Shown: in pieces, positions 9,305 to 16,886 of the stretch
Numbering within the stretch: position 1 is the stretch's first letter
How the letters are laid out: the number at the start of each line of letters is the position of its first letter
Assembly (NCBI GenBank): GCA_947627425.1
Contig: CANQVZ010000012.1
Coordinates: 1 to 51,838, forward strand
Direction: 5' to 3'
DNA from: an uncultured Clostridia bacterium
GTDB lineage: Bacteria > Bacillota > Clostridia > Lachnospirales > CAG-274
Length of the DNA stretch: 51,838 nt
The notes under the pieces: generated by a model
What the model was told of the DNA's origin: nothing
Databases searched by the model: none
What the model saw: only the letters and a program-made list of their open reading frames with translations
Position numbers and translations under genes: made by a program

Positions 9305-9817
9305 TTACTTTTCCTGTTCCGTCTGCTCGAAGTCCTCTTTGTTTTCATCAAGTATATTGATGTGAGTCTCAAGCATATTCCTAAGCAAATTCTTTACCCT
9401 TATGTATTCGGAGCGCGCCTTTGATATCTCTGTTTGGACATCGGCAAGCTCATTGTTTGCCTCGCTCATCATTTCCATTATTTTGTTCTGGGCGTCAAGT
9501 ATTATATTCTTTGCCCTTTCCTCTGCCACATTAACGATATGCTCCGCATTTGACGTGGCGTTTTTAACGGTGTCGTCAGCCGTCTTTTCTGCGCGCACTA
9601 TAGAACTCTTTATAGTGTCCTCAAGTCCCTTGTAATGGTTTATTATTTCGTCCTTGGATGCAAGAGCGTCCTTCATTTTGGCATTTTCCCCGTAGAGCTT
9701 TTCAAACTCCATTATGACCTTATCCAAAAATAGGTCTACCTCCTCGCTGGAATAGCCCTTGAAGGGCGTTTTCTTGAATTCCACAGTTTCAATGTCCAAA
9801 GGTGTAAGTGAGCTCAT
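9305..9817 (-). CDS. divIVA: DivIVA cell-division / polarity protein
   Basis: A coiled-coil protein that gathers at curved membrane of the septum and poles and recruits other factors. The N-terminal lipid-binding domain is clear (VEFKKTPFKGYSSEEVDLFLDK starts at residue 12, here named by its key FKGYSSEEV core), followed by a long coiled coil of about residues 60-150 and an acidic tail. At 170 residues it has the usual length. It sits after ylmH and before aroB, matching the ylmE-sepF-yggT-ylmH-divIVA order of Firmicutes. A second coiled-coil protein of similar build is encoded at 15125-15670. Confidence 0.93.
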   Translation of the reverse strand: MSSLTPLDIETVEFKKTPFKGYSSEEVDLFLDKVIMEFEKLYGENAKMKDALASKDEIINHYKGLEDTIKSSIVRAEKTADDTVKNATSNAEHIVNVAEERAKNIILDAQNKIMEMMSEANNELADVQTEISKARSEYIRVKNLLRNMLETHINILDENKEDFEQTEQEK

Positions 9818-9831
9818 AATTTCATCCTCCT

Positions 9832-10611
9832 TTATTTGTAAACGGATACATTTATAAGTACCCTTTCTTTTTTAGTTATGCCCATGACCTCGTTTATCTT
9901 TACCCTGCCCGCGCCTCTGAGAGTAACAACATCTCCCTCCTCCACGCCGTGCGAGGGTGAAACGGTCTTTTTCCAGTTGATATATACCTTTTCGCCCTTT
10001 ATAAGCTCCGAAGCCCGTCCCCGCGATATATTGAAAGCGCCGCCCAAGAGCGCATCGAGCCTGAGGCTTGAAAGCGTTATTTTTTTCTCCGCCGCCTCGG
10101 ATGGCTTTGGAGAAAATGAAGAAAGTATTTTTACATTTACCTTTGTATGCCCTACTCTTTCGAGGTTTACAACGATATAATCAGCCACGTCGCTGTCAAC
10201 ATAAATAACAGCTCTGCCCTCTTCGAGCATTATATCGCCCGTCTTTTCCCGCGTTATGCCAAGCCCCAGCACAGAGCCCAAAAAATCTCTGTGTGTAAGC
10301 GTCCTGCTGTATTTGGTATTATAGCTCATTTCAACGGGAGTTATGGGAAAAAGGGAGTAATCCTCATCCGAAAACTCCGGAAAAAAGCCGAGCATAACTC
10401 TCTCGCTCTCCTCATAGCCGCCGTATATGAGTATATTGCAGTCCGAACGCAAAAGCTTGTCCTTTATGCCATGCGCGGTGTAAGGATCCATAAAAGCAGT
10501 GAATGCGGGAGAAAATGTCTTTTTTGCCAGCTCCATGCGGTCATAGACCTTCGCTGCCGAAAGCCTTTCCTCTCCGTCGCCGAACGAGGCAAGAAAATCC
10601 TTCCTGTTCAT
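9832..10611 (-). CDS. ylmH: YlmH-type S4-domain RNA-binding protein
   Basis: A 259-residue protein with a C-terminal S4 domain (from about residue 175, RLDALLGGAFNISRGRASEL) that binds RNA, and an N-terminal domain specific to this family. YlmH binds large ribosomal subunits stalled with peptidyl-tRNA and takes part in ribosome-associated quality control in B. subtilis. Its place between yggT (3 bases away) and divIVA is conserved across Firmicutes although its link to division remains unclear. The window also encodes the related quality-control factor RqcP at 21831. Confidence 0.9.
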   Translation of the reverse strand: MNRKDFLASFGDGEERLSAAKVYDRMELAKKTFSPAFTAFMDPYTAHGIKDKLLRSDCNILIYGGYEESERVMLGFFPEFSDEDYSLFPITPVEMSYNTKYSRTLTHRDFLGSVLGLGITREKTGDIMLEEGRAVIYVDSDVADYIVVNLERVGHTKVNVKILSSFSPKPSEAAEKKITLSSLRLDALLGGAFNISRGRASELIKGEKVYINWKKTVSPSHGVEEGDVVTLRGAGRVKINEVMGITKKERVLINVSVYK

Positions 10612-10614
10612 GGC

Positions 10615-10902
10615 TTAGAATATTGCATAGATAATAGATATGAGCACCGTTTGAACAACAGCTATAAGAAAATAAGCTATAACGGGCGAAAAATCTATCA
10701 TCATACCTCCGCCGAGAGGCGATCTGTCCAAAATTCTCCTTATTGGCGCCATTATAGGCTCGGTAAGAGAATATATTATGTTATAAAAAAAGTTGTTCCT
10801 GTTTATAGGCAGCCATGAAAGTATACACCTTATAAGTATGGCAAACTCAAGTATATTGAAAAATATCCTTATTGCCGTTATTAAAATTGCCTGAATAGTC
10901 AT
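10615..10902 (-). CDS. ylmG: YggT-family membrane protein
   Basis: A 95-residue protein with two hydrophobic helices around the family hallmark, a loop containing LTEPIMAPIRRILDRSPLGG. Relatives are membrane proteins of the sepF/divIVA cluster, without a settled biochemical role; plant homologues affect nucleoid distribution. Length and position between sepF and ylmH are as in other Firmicutes. The upstream gap to sepF is 21 bases. Confidence 0.9.
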   Translation of the reverse strand: MTIQAILITAIRIFFNILEFAILIRCILSWLPINRNNFFYNIIYSLTEPIMAPIRRILDRSPLGGGMMIDFSPVIAYFLIAVVQTVLISIIYAIF

Positions 10903-10923
10903 ACGATCTCTCCCTAATAAAAA

Positions 10924-11481
10924 TTAGTAGCGTCTGCGGAGCACAGAGCTGGGGAGCTTTATACCGCTTGCCGCAAGCTCCTCCTTGAATTCTCCCGTTA
11001 TTGCCACATCATATGGACCTATAATGTATATCCTGCTGGATATCTGCTTTATGGATCCGCCGAGAGCATAGCACGAACCGCTCAGGAAGTCGGTTATCCT
11101 CTGAGCTATATCCCTCTCCATATTTTCAAGATTTACTATGACAGTCTTTTTGTTCCTAAGTTCAATGGTTATTTCGCTTGCAGCCTCTATGGACTGCGGA
11201 GTTGCGACAACAACGCTCATCTTTACCTTAGCATTAATGTCTATGACATTGCCTCTTGAGGATGAAAATGAACCTCTTGAAGGAGCCTCTTCCTCCTCCT
11301 GTTCCTCGTCATTATTGCGCCTGAAGCTGCGCATGAAGTCAAAACGGGGTCTTGAGCTTTTGCCCTCGTCATAGCCGTCATACTCATCCTCATAGTATTC
11401 ATCATATTCCTCATCGTAATCGTCATATTCGTCGGGAGATCCCATTATCATTGTCTTTAACTTGTTGAATAACTCTGCCAT
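10924..11481 (-). CDS. sepF: SepF cell-division protein
   Basis: Binds FtsZ and bends or bundles filaments at the septum while anchored to the membrane. The first 13 residues (MAELFNKLKTMIM) form the amphipathic membrane helix. Residues 18-75 are a very acidic, disordered linker rich in Asp, Glu and Tyr; the globular domain covers about 78-165 and contains VIVNLENMERDIAQRITDFL. The 185-residue length is slightly long because of the linker. ATG start with an AGGAGG site. It lies downstream of ylmE in the division cluster. Confidence 0.95.
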   Translation of the reverse strand: MAELFNKLKTMIMGSPDEYDDYDEEYDEYYEDEYDGYDEGKSSRPRFDFMRSFRRNNDEEQEEEEAPSRGSFSSSRGNVIDINAKVKMSVVVATPQSIEAASEITIELRNKKTVIVNLENMERDIAQRITDFLSGSCYALGGSIKQISSRIYIIGPYDVAITGEFKEELAASGIKLPSSVLRRRY

Positions 11482-11534
11482 TTTATTATTTCCTCCTGTT
11501 TTTGTATTTATGATCGACAGTATAAATCAACTGT

Positions 11535-12227
11535 TTATACACTGTAATCCCTTGCACCGAATATACCCGTGCCTATCCTTACTATATTGGCGCCCTCCTC
11601 TATGGCTACCTCATAGTCGTTGGTCATGCCCATGGAAAGATACCTCATATCTATATTATTATAGTTTTTGTCCCTTATGTCAACAAATAATTTTCGCATT
11701 CGGGCAAAATGTACACGATTTTCTTCGCTGTTTTCAACAAAGGGCGCCACCGTCATAAGTCCGCAGACCCTTATGTTGTCAAGCCTGCTTACCTCCAGAG
11801 CAAGCTCCTCCGCCTGCTCGGGCGCAATGCCGTGCTTGCTTTCCTCTCCCGCAATGTTTATCTCTATAAGTACATCCATTGTAATATCGGACGCCTTTGC
11901 CCTCTTCGATATCTCCTCTGCAAGCTTAAGGCTGTCCAGAGAATGTATGAGGCATACCTTGTCTATTATATATTTGACCTTATTGGTCTGCAAATGACCT
12001 ATCTGATGCCATTTTACATTATCTATCTCAAAGTATTTCCTGTTTATCTCCTGGGGCTTGTTCTCGCCGAACTCCGAAAGTCCAGCCAAAAGCGCCTCTT
12101 TCATACGTGGGATGTCCACAGTCTTGCTTACAGCCAGAAGCAGTACATCCTCTCTTTTCCTGCCGCTCTTTTCTGCGGCAGCCGCTATACGCCTGTTTAT
12201 ATCTTCTATATTTTCTTTTATGCTCAT
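11535..12227 (-). CDS. ylmE: PLP-homeostasis protein (YggS/YlmE family)
   Basis: A 230-residue single-domain TIM-barrel protein that binds pyridoxal phosphate and keeps the vitamin B6 pool balanced; it is not a known enzyme. Lys35 in LLAVSKTVD is the PLP-binding residue, and the blocks WHQIGHLQTNKVKYI and SMGMTNDYEVAIEEG are diagnostic. It is the first of the conserved sepF-cluster genes and follows the HlyD-like gene by 13 bases. The ATG has no very strong ribosome site, but the reading frame matches the family start. Confidence 0.93.
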   Translation of the reverse strand: MSIKENIEDINRRIAAAAEKSGRKREDVLLLAVSKTVDIPRMKEALLAGLSEFGENKPQEINRKYFEIDNVKWHQIGHLQTNKVKYIIDKVCLIHSLDSLKLAEEISKRAKASDITMDVLIEINIAGEESKHGIAPEQAEELALEVSRLDNIRVCGLMTVAPFVENSEENRVHFARMRKLFVDIRDKNYNNIDMRYLSMGMTNDYEVAIEEGANIVRIGTGIFGARDYSV

Positions 12228-12240
12228 TTTGCATTACCTC

Positions 12241-14037
12241 TTATTCATATACCATTTCCTGCTTGCTCACATCACTGGGATCCGTCATTATCCTGTCATA
12301 TATGTAGATATTGGTATTATAGCCCGGATCGAGTATTGTATGAGTGCTGTTTGAAACGGAGTTTGTGAGATTGATGGTCCTGAACTCGGCTATACCCGTA
12401 TTCACAACATATATTCCCTTTGTATTGAGGACATCGGATATGACAAATGTATCCTCGCCGTCGGGTATACGGATGGTATCGCCGACATTTATGGTGCCCA
12501 TCTGCACGGGAGTGTAGCAATAATTTCCGTCGTCGGGGTCATTGCCCGATATGCTCACGGCAACCTTTGAAGTGCCGCTTTCCGTGACCTTGAGCACATT
12601 GCCGTCTGAGTCCACATAGCTTACGGGTATCTTCATAAGCGTCTCCTCAACTATGGCGTTGTTAGGCACCTTAAAGCCTGTGCCCGTGCTCTCCGTCTCT
12701 ATTATGACATTGCGCATATTCATAAAGTCCGCCATATCCCTTGTGAGCCTGAGTATGACAAAGCTTTCGCCCTTGCCTTCGTCCCTTATTTCATATACCG
12801 TGGCGTCAAGCTTATGCTTTTTGCCCTCGTTGTCCTTTACATATATGGTAACGGCGTCGTTTTTCTCCCACTCGTCCATATAGTCGTTTGGGATATACGA
12901 AACTATATACCATGTATTGGAGTCCACAAGCTTAAATGCGGGATCTCCCGCCTTGACATTGCTCCTGAAGCTGCTCTGTGCCCTTATGGTGTCGTCCATC
13001 CTGCTCTTGGGGATTTCCGCCATATTTTCGGGTGTAAGCTCGCCCTCCAGATTGTCAATATAATAAGACACTATACCGCTCTGCTCGGCGGCAAGATTGC
13101 TTATGTTTTCGTTGAGCTTGCTTTCCTGCTCCTTTTTCTGCGACACAAGGTCGCTTATGGCGCTGCTGTCCTCCGTGAGCAGATACTGATTTCTGGTGTC
13201 AAGCTGTTTGGAGACAGTGTTTTCAAGCTCATATATATTGCCCAGCTTCATGTAGGCATAATCCATGGCGTTTTCGTCTATGGTATTTTTTATCTGAGAA
13301 TTATATTTCTTTATGTCCTCGGAATATACCGAAATATCCTTCCTCTCGGACTGTATCTTCATTATCTGTTCGTTTATGCTGTCAAGGCTTGACTGCATCT
13401 GTTCCACGACCGCCTTGTCCTTTATGCTGCAAACGACCATGCCCTTTTTGACCTTTTCACCGTCCGCAACATCATATGATATCACTCCGCCCTTGTCAGC
13501 CTTATACACCTTCTCGCTCCTTACGATGACGGCATTTGCCGACTTAGGCGTATCTACCGTACCGTAGGAAAGCACATCAAAGCTGACTGCCTTCTTTGAA
13601 AAGAAATTTATTGGCTGGGCTATTATATATATAAAGAAAACGGCAAAAATGAACATAATGATGGGCTGTACAGCCCTATTGCGCTTTTTTGAAACGGTCT
13701 CGTTGGTTATTATCTTGGCATCGCTCTTTTTGCCACCCTTCACAAGCGAAAAAAGATTGCCCACAGCTCTGCCTGCGGAAGGCACCAGACCGCCCCTGCG
13801 CTTTTGGCTCTTGCCGCTTTTGCCCGCAGCGCGGCCGCTGCTTTGCTCTGCACGCTCCGTTCCTCTGTAGCCGTTGCGTTCGTTGAAATATCTGAATGAG
13901 CTTTCCTGAGGAATGCTCCGTCTGTCCTCTCTTTTGGGCAGGTCGGGAAGAGTCCTTCTCCTGCTCTGCGAGGAGGTATTTTTTGTTTTAAAGGAGCTTA
14001 TAGTATTGTTCTTCTTGCCTTTTTTATCCTTCGGCAC
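12241..14037 (-). CDS. HlyD-like membrane-anchored protein of the sepF cluster
   Basis: Residues 1-120 are basic, Ser/Arg-rich and probably disordered in the cytosol. One membrane helix follows (about 122-141), then an outer part of 450 residues with the layout of membrane-fusion (HlyD) adaptors: a split lipoyl half-domain (VYKADKGGVISYDVADGEKV), a coiled-coil hairpin (about 210-315), the second half and a beta-barrel. No ABC or RND exporter gene is nearby, so a classic efflux role is doubtful; position suggests a link with division or envelope. The GTG at 14037 is chosen because AAGGGAGG lies seven bases upstream; the frame runs another 63 codons upstream without a better site. 598 residues. 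Confidence 0.8.
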   Translation of the reverse strand: MPKDKKGKKNNTISSFKTKNTSSQSRRRTLPDLPKREDRRSIPQESSFRYFNERNGYRGTERAEQSSGRAAGKSGKSQKRRGGLVPSAGRAVGNLFSLVKGGKKSDAKIITNETVSKKRNRAVQPIIMFIFAVFFIYIIAQPINFFSKKAVSFDVLSYGTVDTPKSANAVIVRSEKVYKADKGGVISYDVADGEKVKKGMVVCSIKDKAVVEQMQSSLDSINEQIMKIQSERKDISVYSEDIKKYNSQIKNTIDENAMDYAYMKLGNIYELENTVSKQLDTRNQYLLTEDSSAISDLVSQKKEQESKLNENISNLAAEQSGIVSYYIDNLEGELTPENMAEIPKSRMDDTIRAQSSFRSNVKAGDPAFKLVDSNTWYIVSYIPNDYMDEWEKNDAVTIYVKDNEGKKHKLDATVYEIRDEGKGESFVILRLTRDMADFMNMRNVIIETESTGTGFKVPNNAIVEETLMKIPVSYVDSDGNVLKVTESGTSKVAVSISGNDPDDGNYCYTPVQMGTINVGDTIRIPDGEDTFVISDVLNTKGIYVVNTGIAEFRTINLTNSVSNSTHTILDPGYNTNIYIYDRIMTDPSDVSKQEMVYE

Positions 14038-14128
14038 AGCTCTTACCTCCCTTAAACTTGGTTTCGGGTCATAATTTACGGCTTGACTTAATATAATATC
14101 AGCATAGAGCCGACAGGAGAAATAAGCC

Positions 14129-15055
14129 ATAAAAAAGACCTTATCTACATATAGTATAACAATATTTGCCGTAATTTTCAATCTAATTATACTGTTTTTT
14201 CCCAAAGAGATCATGCTCTCCGTCAAAAAGGGGCTTTTGTTGTGGTCGGGCTATGTGCTGCCCGCTCTGCTGCCCTTTATGATAGGCGTGAATATTCTAA
14301 AAGCGACGCCCTTTCCCGTGCTGCTTTCAAGGCTTTTTAAGCCCGTGGGCAAAAGGCTGGGACTGGGAAGCTACGGTATGTTCGCCGTCATAAGCGGTTT
14401 TCTTTCGGGCTATCCTATGGGCGCAAAGCTTGTGAGCGAGCTGTATAACGAGCGCAGGCTCACAAGGAATGAGGCTCAGTATCTTCTTTCCTTCACAAAC
14501 AACTCCGGACCTCTTTTTATAATAGGCACCATAGGCGCAGGACTTCTCAAAAGCAGGAAATGCGGATATTACCTCATCGCCGTGCATATATTGTCCGCTC
14601 TTATAATAGGACTGGTGCTCCCCAAGCCCGATGCCTGCGATATACCCGTGGGCATAAAATACATAAAAAACGCGGGAGCGGAGCTTAAAAACGCCATATA
14701 TAACGGCATAGAGGCAATAGTGCTTGTGGGCGGATACATAATATTTTTTTCTGTCATATGCTCCGTGTGCGAAAAAGCGCTCATGAGATACATCCCGAAC
14801 AATTATGTCCTCTCCGTGCTCTGCGGCATACTGGAGATAACGAACGGCTGCAGTAAAATAAGCGGCAGCGGCTGTATTTCGCTTGCCGTGATAAGCCTTA
14901 TAATAGGCTTTGGCGGACTTTCGATACATTCGCAGAGCATAGGCTATATTTCCTCAACAGACCTTTCTGTGTCAAAATATATGCTCTCCAAGGTCATACA
15001 GGGGTGCATTGCTTTCGCACTGTCCGCTGTGCTTTATCCTCTTGTGTTTTGCTGA
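14129..15055 (+). CDS. ylbJ: YlbJ-like sporulation membrane protein, probable AUA start
   Basis: An integral membrane protein with the nucleoside-recognition (Gate) fold, related to B. subtilis YlbJ, which is needed for the spore cortex. Hallmarks are GLLLWSGYVLPALLPF, SGFLSGYPMGAKLVSELY and LSFTNNSGPLFIIG. The first ATG is at 14213 and lacks a ribosome site, and using it deletes the first membrane helix. The frame is open from 14126, after a TAA at 14123-14125, and encodes a hydrophobic helix ending LIILFFPKE, as expected for the family. AGGAGA (14115-14120) lies eight bases before ATA at 14129, giving a protein beginning (M)KKTLSTY of 308 residues. No ATG, GTG or TTG exists between. It is shorter than B. 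subtilis YlbJ (about 400 residues). Confidence 0.75.
   Translation: MKKTLSTYSITIFAVIFNLIILFFPKEIMLSVKKGLLLWSGYVLPALLPFMIGVNILKATPFPVLLSRLFKPVGKRLGLGSYGMFAVISGFLSGYPMGAKLVSELYNERRLTRNEAQYLLSFTNNSGPLFIIGTIGAGLLKSRKCGYYLIAVHILSALIIGLVLPKPDACDIPVGIKYIKNAGAELKNAIYNGIEAIVLVGGYIIFFSVICSVCEKALMRYIPNNYVLSVLCGILEITNGCSKISGSGCISLAVISLIIGFGGLSIHSQSIGYISSTDLSVSKYMLSKVIQGCIAFALSAVLYPLVFC
14153..14181 (-). promoter_or_regulatory. Sigma-A promoter for the hlyD-like/ylmE/sepF cluster
   Basis: On the minus strand TTGAAA (14181-14176) and TATACT (14158-14153) have a 17-base spacer. The predicted start near 14146 gives a leader of about 110 bases before the GTG at 14037. The promoter lies inside the N-terminal coding region proposed for the divergent ylbJ-like gene. 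Confidence 0.65.
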
Positions 15056-15080
15056 AAGCACATATGCATAAATACACAAC

Positions 15081-15105
15081 AAGGGTGTCGAACATCGGCA
15101 CCCTT
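15081..15105. terminator. Hairpin between convergent genes
   Basis: A 10-base-pair stem (AAGGGTGTCG with CGGCACCCTT, one G-T pair) and 5-base loop lie between the ends of the ylbJ-like gene and the coiled-coil gene. It could stop transcripts from both sides, though neither side has a strong T run. Confidence 0.55.
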
Positions 15106-15124
15106 AATAGCTGTATGGTTTTGT

Positions 15125-15670
15125 TTAGTTTTCGTCACTCTCGTAAGGAAGTGCGGGAACCTGTGCCGCAAGATCTCTGAGAGCCTCTCTCTCGCTGAAA
15201 ATAGCGTCAGTTTCATCAGAAAGGAAATTGAGAACATTAGTCGAGCGCTTGCTGAAGTTTTCAAGCACTGCCTTTATCTGGCTTTCTGTGTTCTCAAGCA
15301 TCTTGTCGGCATATTCTATAGCGCCGAGACGCATATCCTCAGCCCTGTTTCTGGCGTCGTTTATTATAGCCTCCGCTTCTTCCTGCGCCCTCCTTGTTAT
15401 CTCGTGCTCCTGAGTCATCTTTTCCGCTGTTTCATTGGCGGTGTTTATAAGTCCCTGAGCGCTGACATGGGCGTTTTCTATGATGGACTCGCTGTTGTGA
15501 ACTATCCTCTGCGCCTGCTTTATCTCCTGCGGGAGAGCAAGGCGTATCTCCTCTATTATGCTGAATATTTCTTCCTTAGAAACTCTTACATTTGATGATA
15601 AAGGCACCTGCTTTGCCCTTTCCATCATATCTTCAAGATTATCCAAAAGAGTGTAAACCGATTTTTCCAT
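15125..15670 (-). CDS. Coiled-coil protein, DivIVA / ATP-synthase-b-like
   Basis: A 181-residue soluble protein dominated by alpha-helix with a long coiled coil (about residues 50-150; heptads rich in Ala, Glu, Ile and Arg, such as EEAEAIINDARNRAEDMR). The N terminus (VYTLLDNLEDMMERAKQVP) is typical of clostridial proteins next to coaD that are often labelled 'ATPase' or 'ATP synthase B-like'; no nucleotide-binding motif exists. The domain composition resembles the DivIVA tail, but the DivIVA lipid-binding head is absent. It starts two bases after coaD with a clean AGGAGG site, so it is cotranscribed. Function unknown. Confidence 0.85.
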   Translation of the reverse strand: MEKSVYTLLDNLEDMMERAKQVPLSSNVRVSKEEIFSIIEEIRLALPQEIKQAQRIVHNSESIIENAHVSAQGLINTANETAEKMTQEHEITRRAQEEAEAIINDARNRAEDMRLGAIEYADKMLENTESQIKAVLENFSKRSTNVLNFLSDETDAIFSEREALRDLAAQVPALPYESDEN

Positions 15671-15672
15671 TT

Positions 15673-16182
15673 TTAAATTCCTCCTGATTTCTGCATACCC
15701 TCGGTCTTTCCGACCTTTTTATAGATTTCATCCTTTATAATACGGGGAACCATATTGTCTATGTTTCCGCCAAATAATGCAATTTCCTTTACCTGGCTCG
15801 AACTGAAGAACAGGTATTGAGTATCCGCCGATATAAACAGCGTTTCTATATCACTGTCAAGTGAACGATTTGTAAGTGCCATCTGAAATTCATAGGAAAA
15901 ATCCGTAACTCCTCTTAAGCCCCTTACTATTATATTTGAACCGACGCTCTTTGCAAAGTCTACAAGAAGTCCCGAAAAGGATCGGACCTCCACATCGGGC
16001 TTATCCTTAAGTATAAGCTCCAGATGCTCGACTCTCTGCTCGACCGTGAACATAGGCTTTTTGGAAGGATTGTCCAAAACTGCGACTATAAGCTTGTCGC
16101 AGAGCTTGGACGCTCTTTCTATTATGTCCAGATGTCCGTTGGTCACAGGGTCAAAGCTGCCGGGATAAACAGCAATATGCAT
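15673..16182 (-). CDS. coaD: Phosphopantetheine adenylyltransferase
   Basis: Fourth step of coenzyme A synthesis: transfers AMP from ATP to 4'-phosphopantetheine. The 169-residue protein has the nucleotidyltransferase motif YPGSFDPVTNGHLDII (the TNGH form of the HxGH motif), the family segment NIIVRGLRGVTDFSYE and the C-terminal FSSSQVKEIA. It follows rsmD by 18 bases, the usual rsmD-coaD pairing in Firmicutes, and precedes the coiled-coil gene. AUG start with GGAGG upstream. Confidence 0.96.
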   Translation of the reverse strand: MHIAVYPGSFDPVTNGHLDIIERASKLCDKLIVAVLDNPSKKPMFTVEQRVEHLELILKDKPDVEVRSFSGLLVDFAKSVGSNIIVRGLRGVTDFSYEFQMALTNRSLDSDIETLFISADTQYLFFSSSQVKEIALFGGNIDNMVPRIIKDEIYKKVGKTEGMQKSGGI

Positions 16183-16200
16183 TGTACTCCTCCATCTGCC

Positions 16201-16758
16201 TTATAGGTCTTCCTTGTGAGAAAAGAAAACCATTTTTGTTGTTTTGTAATCCTTTATTCTTTTAAGCTCCAGACCGTCAGACGACGGTATTTCCTCCTCG
16301 GAGGATATTTCGGCGACTATATAGCCGTCGGGAGCCAGGATATTTTGCTCCGCTATATATGTAAGCGTTTCCTGTGTGTAGCCCTTTTTGTAGGGAGGAT
16401 CCATAAAGATGATATCAAACAGAGCCTTGTCCGACGAAAGCCTCATTATGGCTGTGCGTACATCGCAACCTATCACCTCTGCCTTTTTTTCGAGCTTCAC
16501 CGCACTTATGTTGTCCTTTATAACGGAAAGACTGTTTCTGTCGCTGTCCACAAACACGGCTCTTTCGGCGCCTCTTGAAAGCGCCTCTATACCTATGGCT
16601 CCGCTCCCGCTGAAAAGATCGAGAAAACGGCAGCCGTAAATATCGGGAGCAAGTATATTGAACAATGACTCTTTTATTCTATCCGTTGTGGGGCGTGTTG
16701 TCAACCCCTTAGGCGCTTTGAGCTTGTGACCTCTTGCAGAACCGGATATAACTCTCAT
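16201..16758 (-). CDS. rsmD: 16S rRNA (guanine-966-N2) methyltransferase
   Basis: Methylates one guanine of 16S rRNA during small-subunit assembly using S-adenosylmethionine. The 185-residue protein shows the SAM loop DLFSGSGAIGIEALSRGA and the catalytic DPPY motif (DIIFMDPPYKKG). The N terminus (MRVISGSARGHKLKAP) is diagnostic. It heads an rsmD-coaD-coiled-coil transcript with its own promoter at 16846-16874 although recG lies just upstream on the same strand. Confidence 0.95.
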   Translation of the reverse strand: MRVISGSARGHKLKAPKGLTTRPTTDRIKESLFNILAPDIYGCRFLDLFSGSGAIGIEALSRGAERAVFVDSDRNSLSVIKDNISAVKLEKKAEVIGCDVRTAIMRLSSDKALFDIIFMDPPYKKGYTQETLTYIAEQNILAPDGYIVAEISSEEEIPSSDGLELKRIKDYKTTKMVFFSHKEDL

Positions 16759-16845
16759 ATGTTCCTCACCTTTATTTTATGACTTCGGGCATTATATGTC
16801 AAATGAAATTTCCTCATTTCGCCAAAGTACCATTACACATATACT

Positions 16846-16874
16846 ATTTTAACAGAAAAAACCGATTAAGTAAA
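16846..16874 (-). promoter_or_regulatory. Sigma-A promoter for rsmD-coaD
   Basis: On the minus strand TTTACT (16874-16869) and TAAAAT (16851-16846) are 17 bases apart, in the 128-base gap between recG and rsmD. The start would be near 16838, about 80 bases before rsmD. Confidence 0.55.
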
Positions 16875-16886
16875 CACTTTATTTCA

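Noticed and set aside
14213..14215. ATG as the start of the ylbJ-like gene
   Set aside because: No ribosome site, and it deletes the first membrane helix that the upstream frame encodes. Kept as the alternative if AUA is not used.
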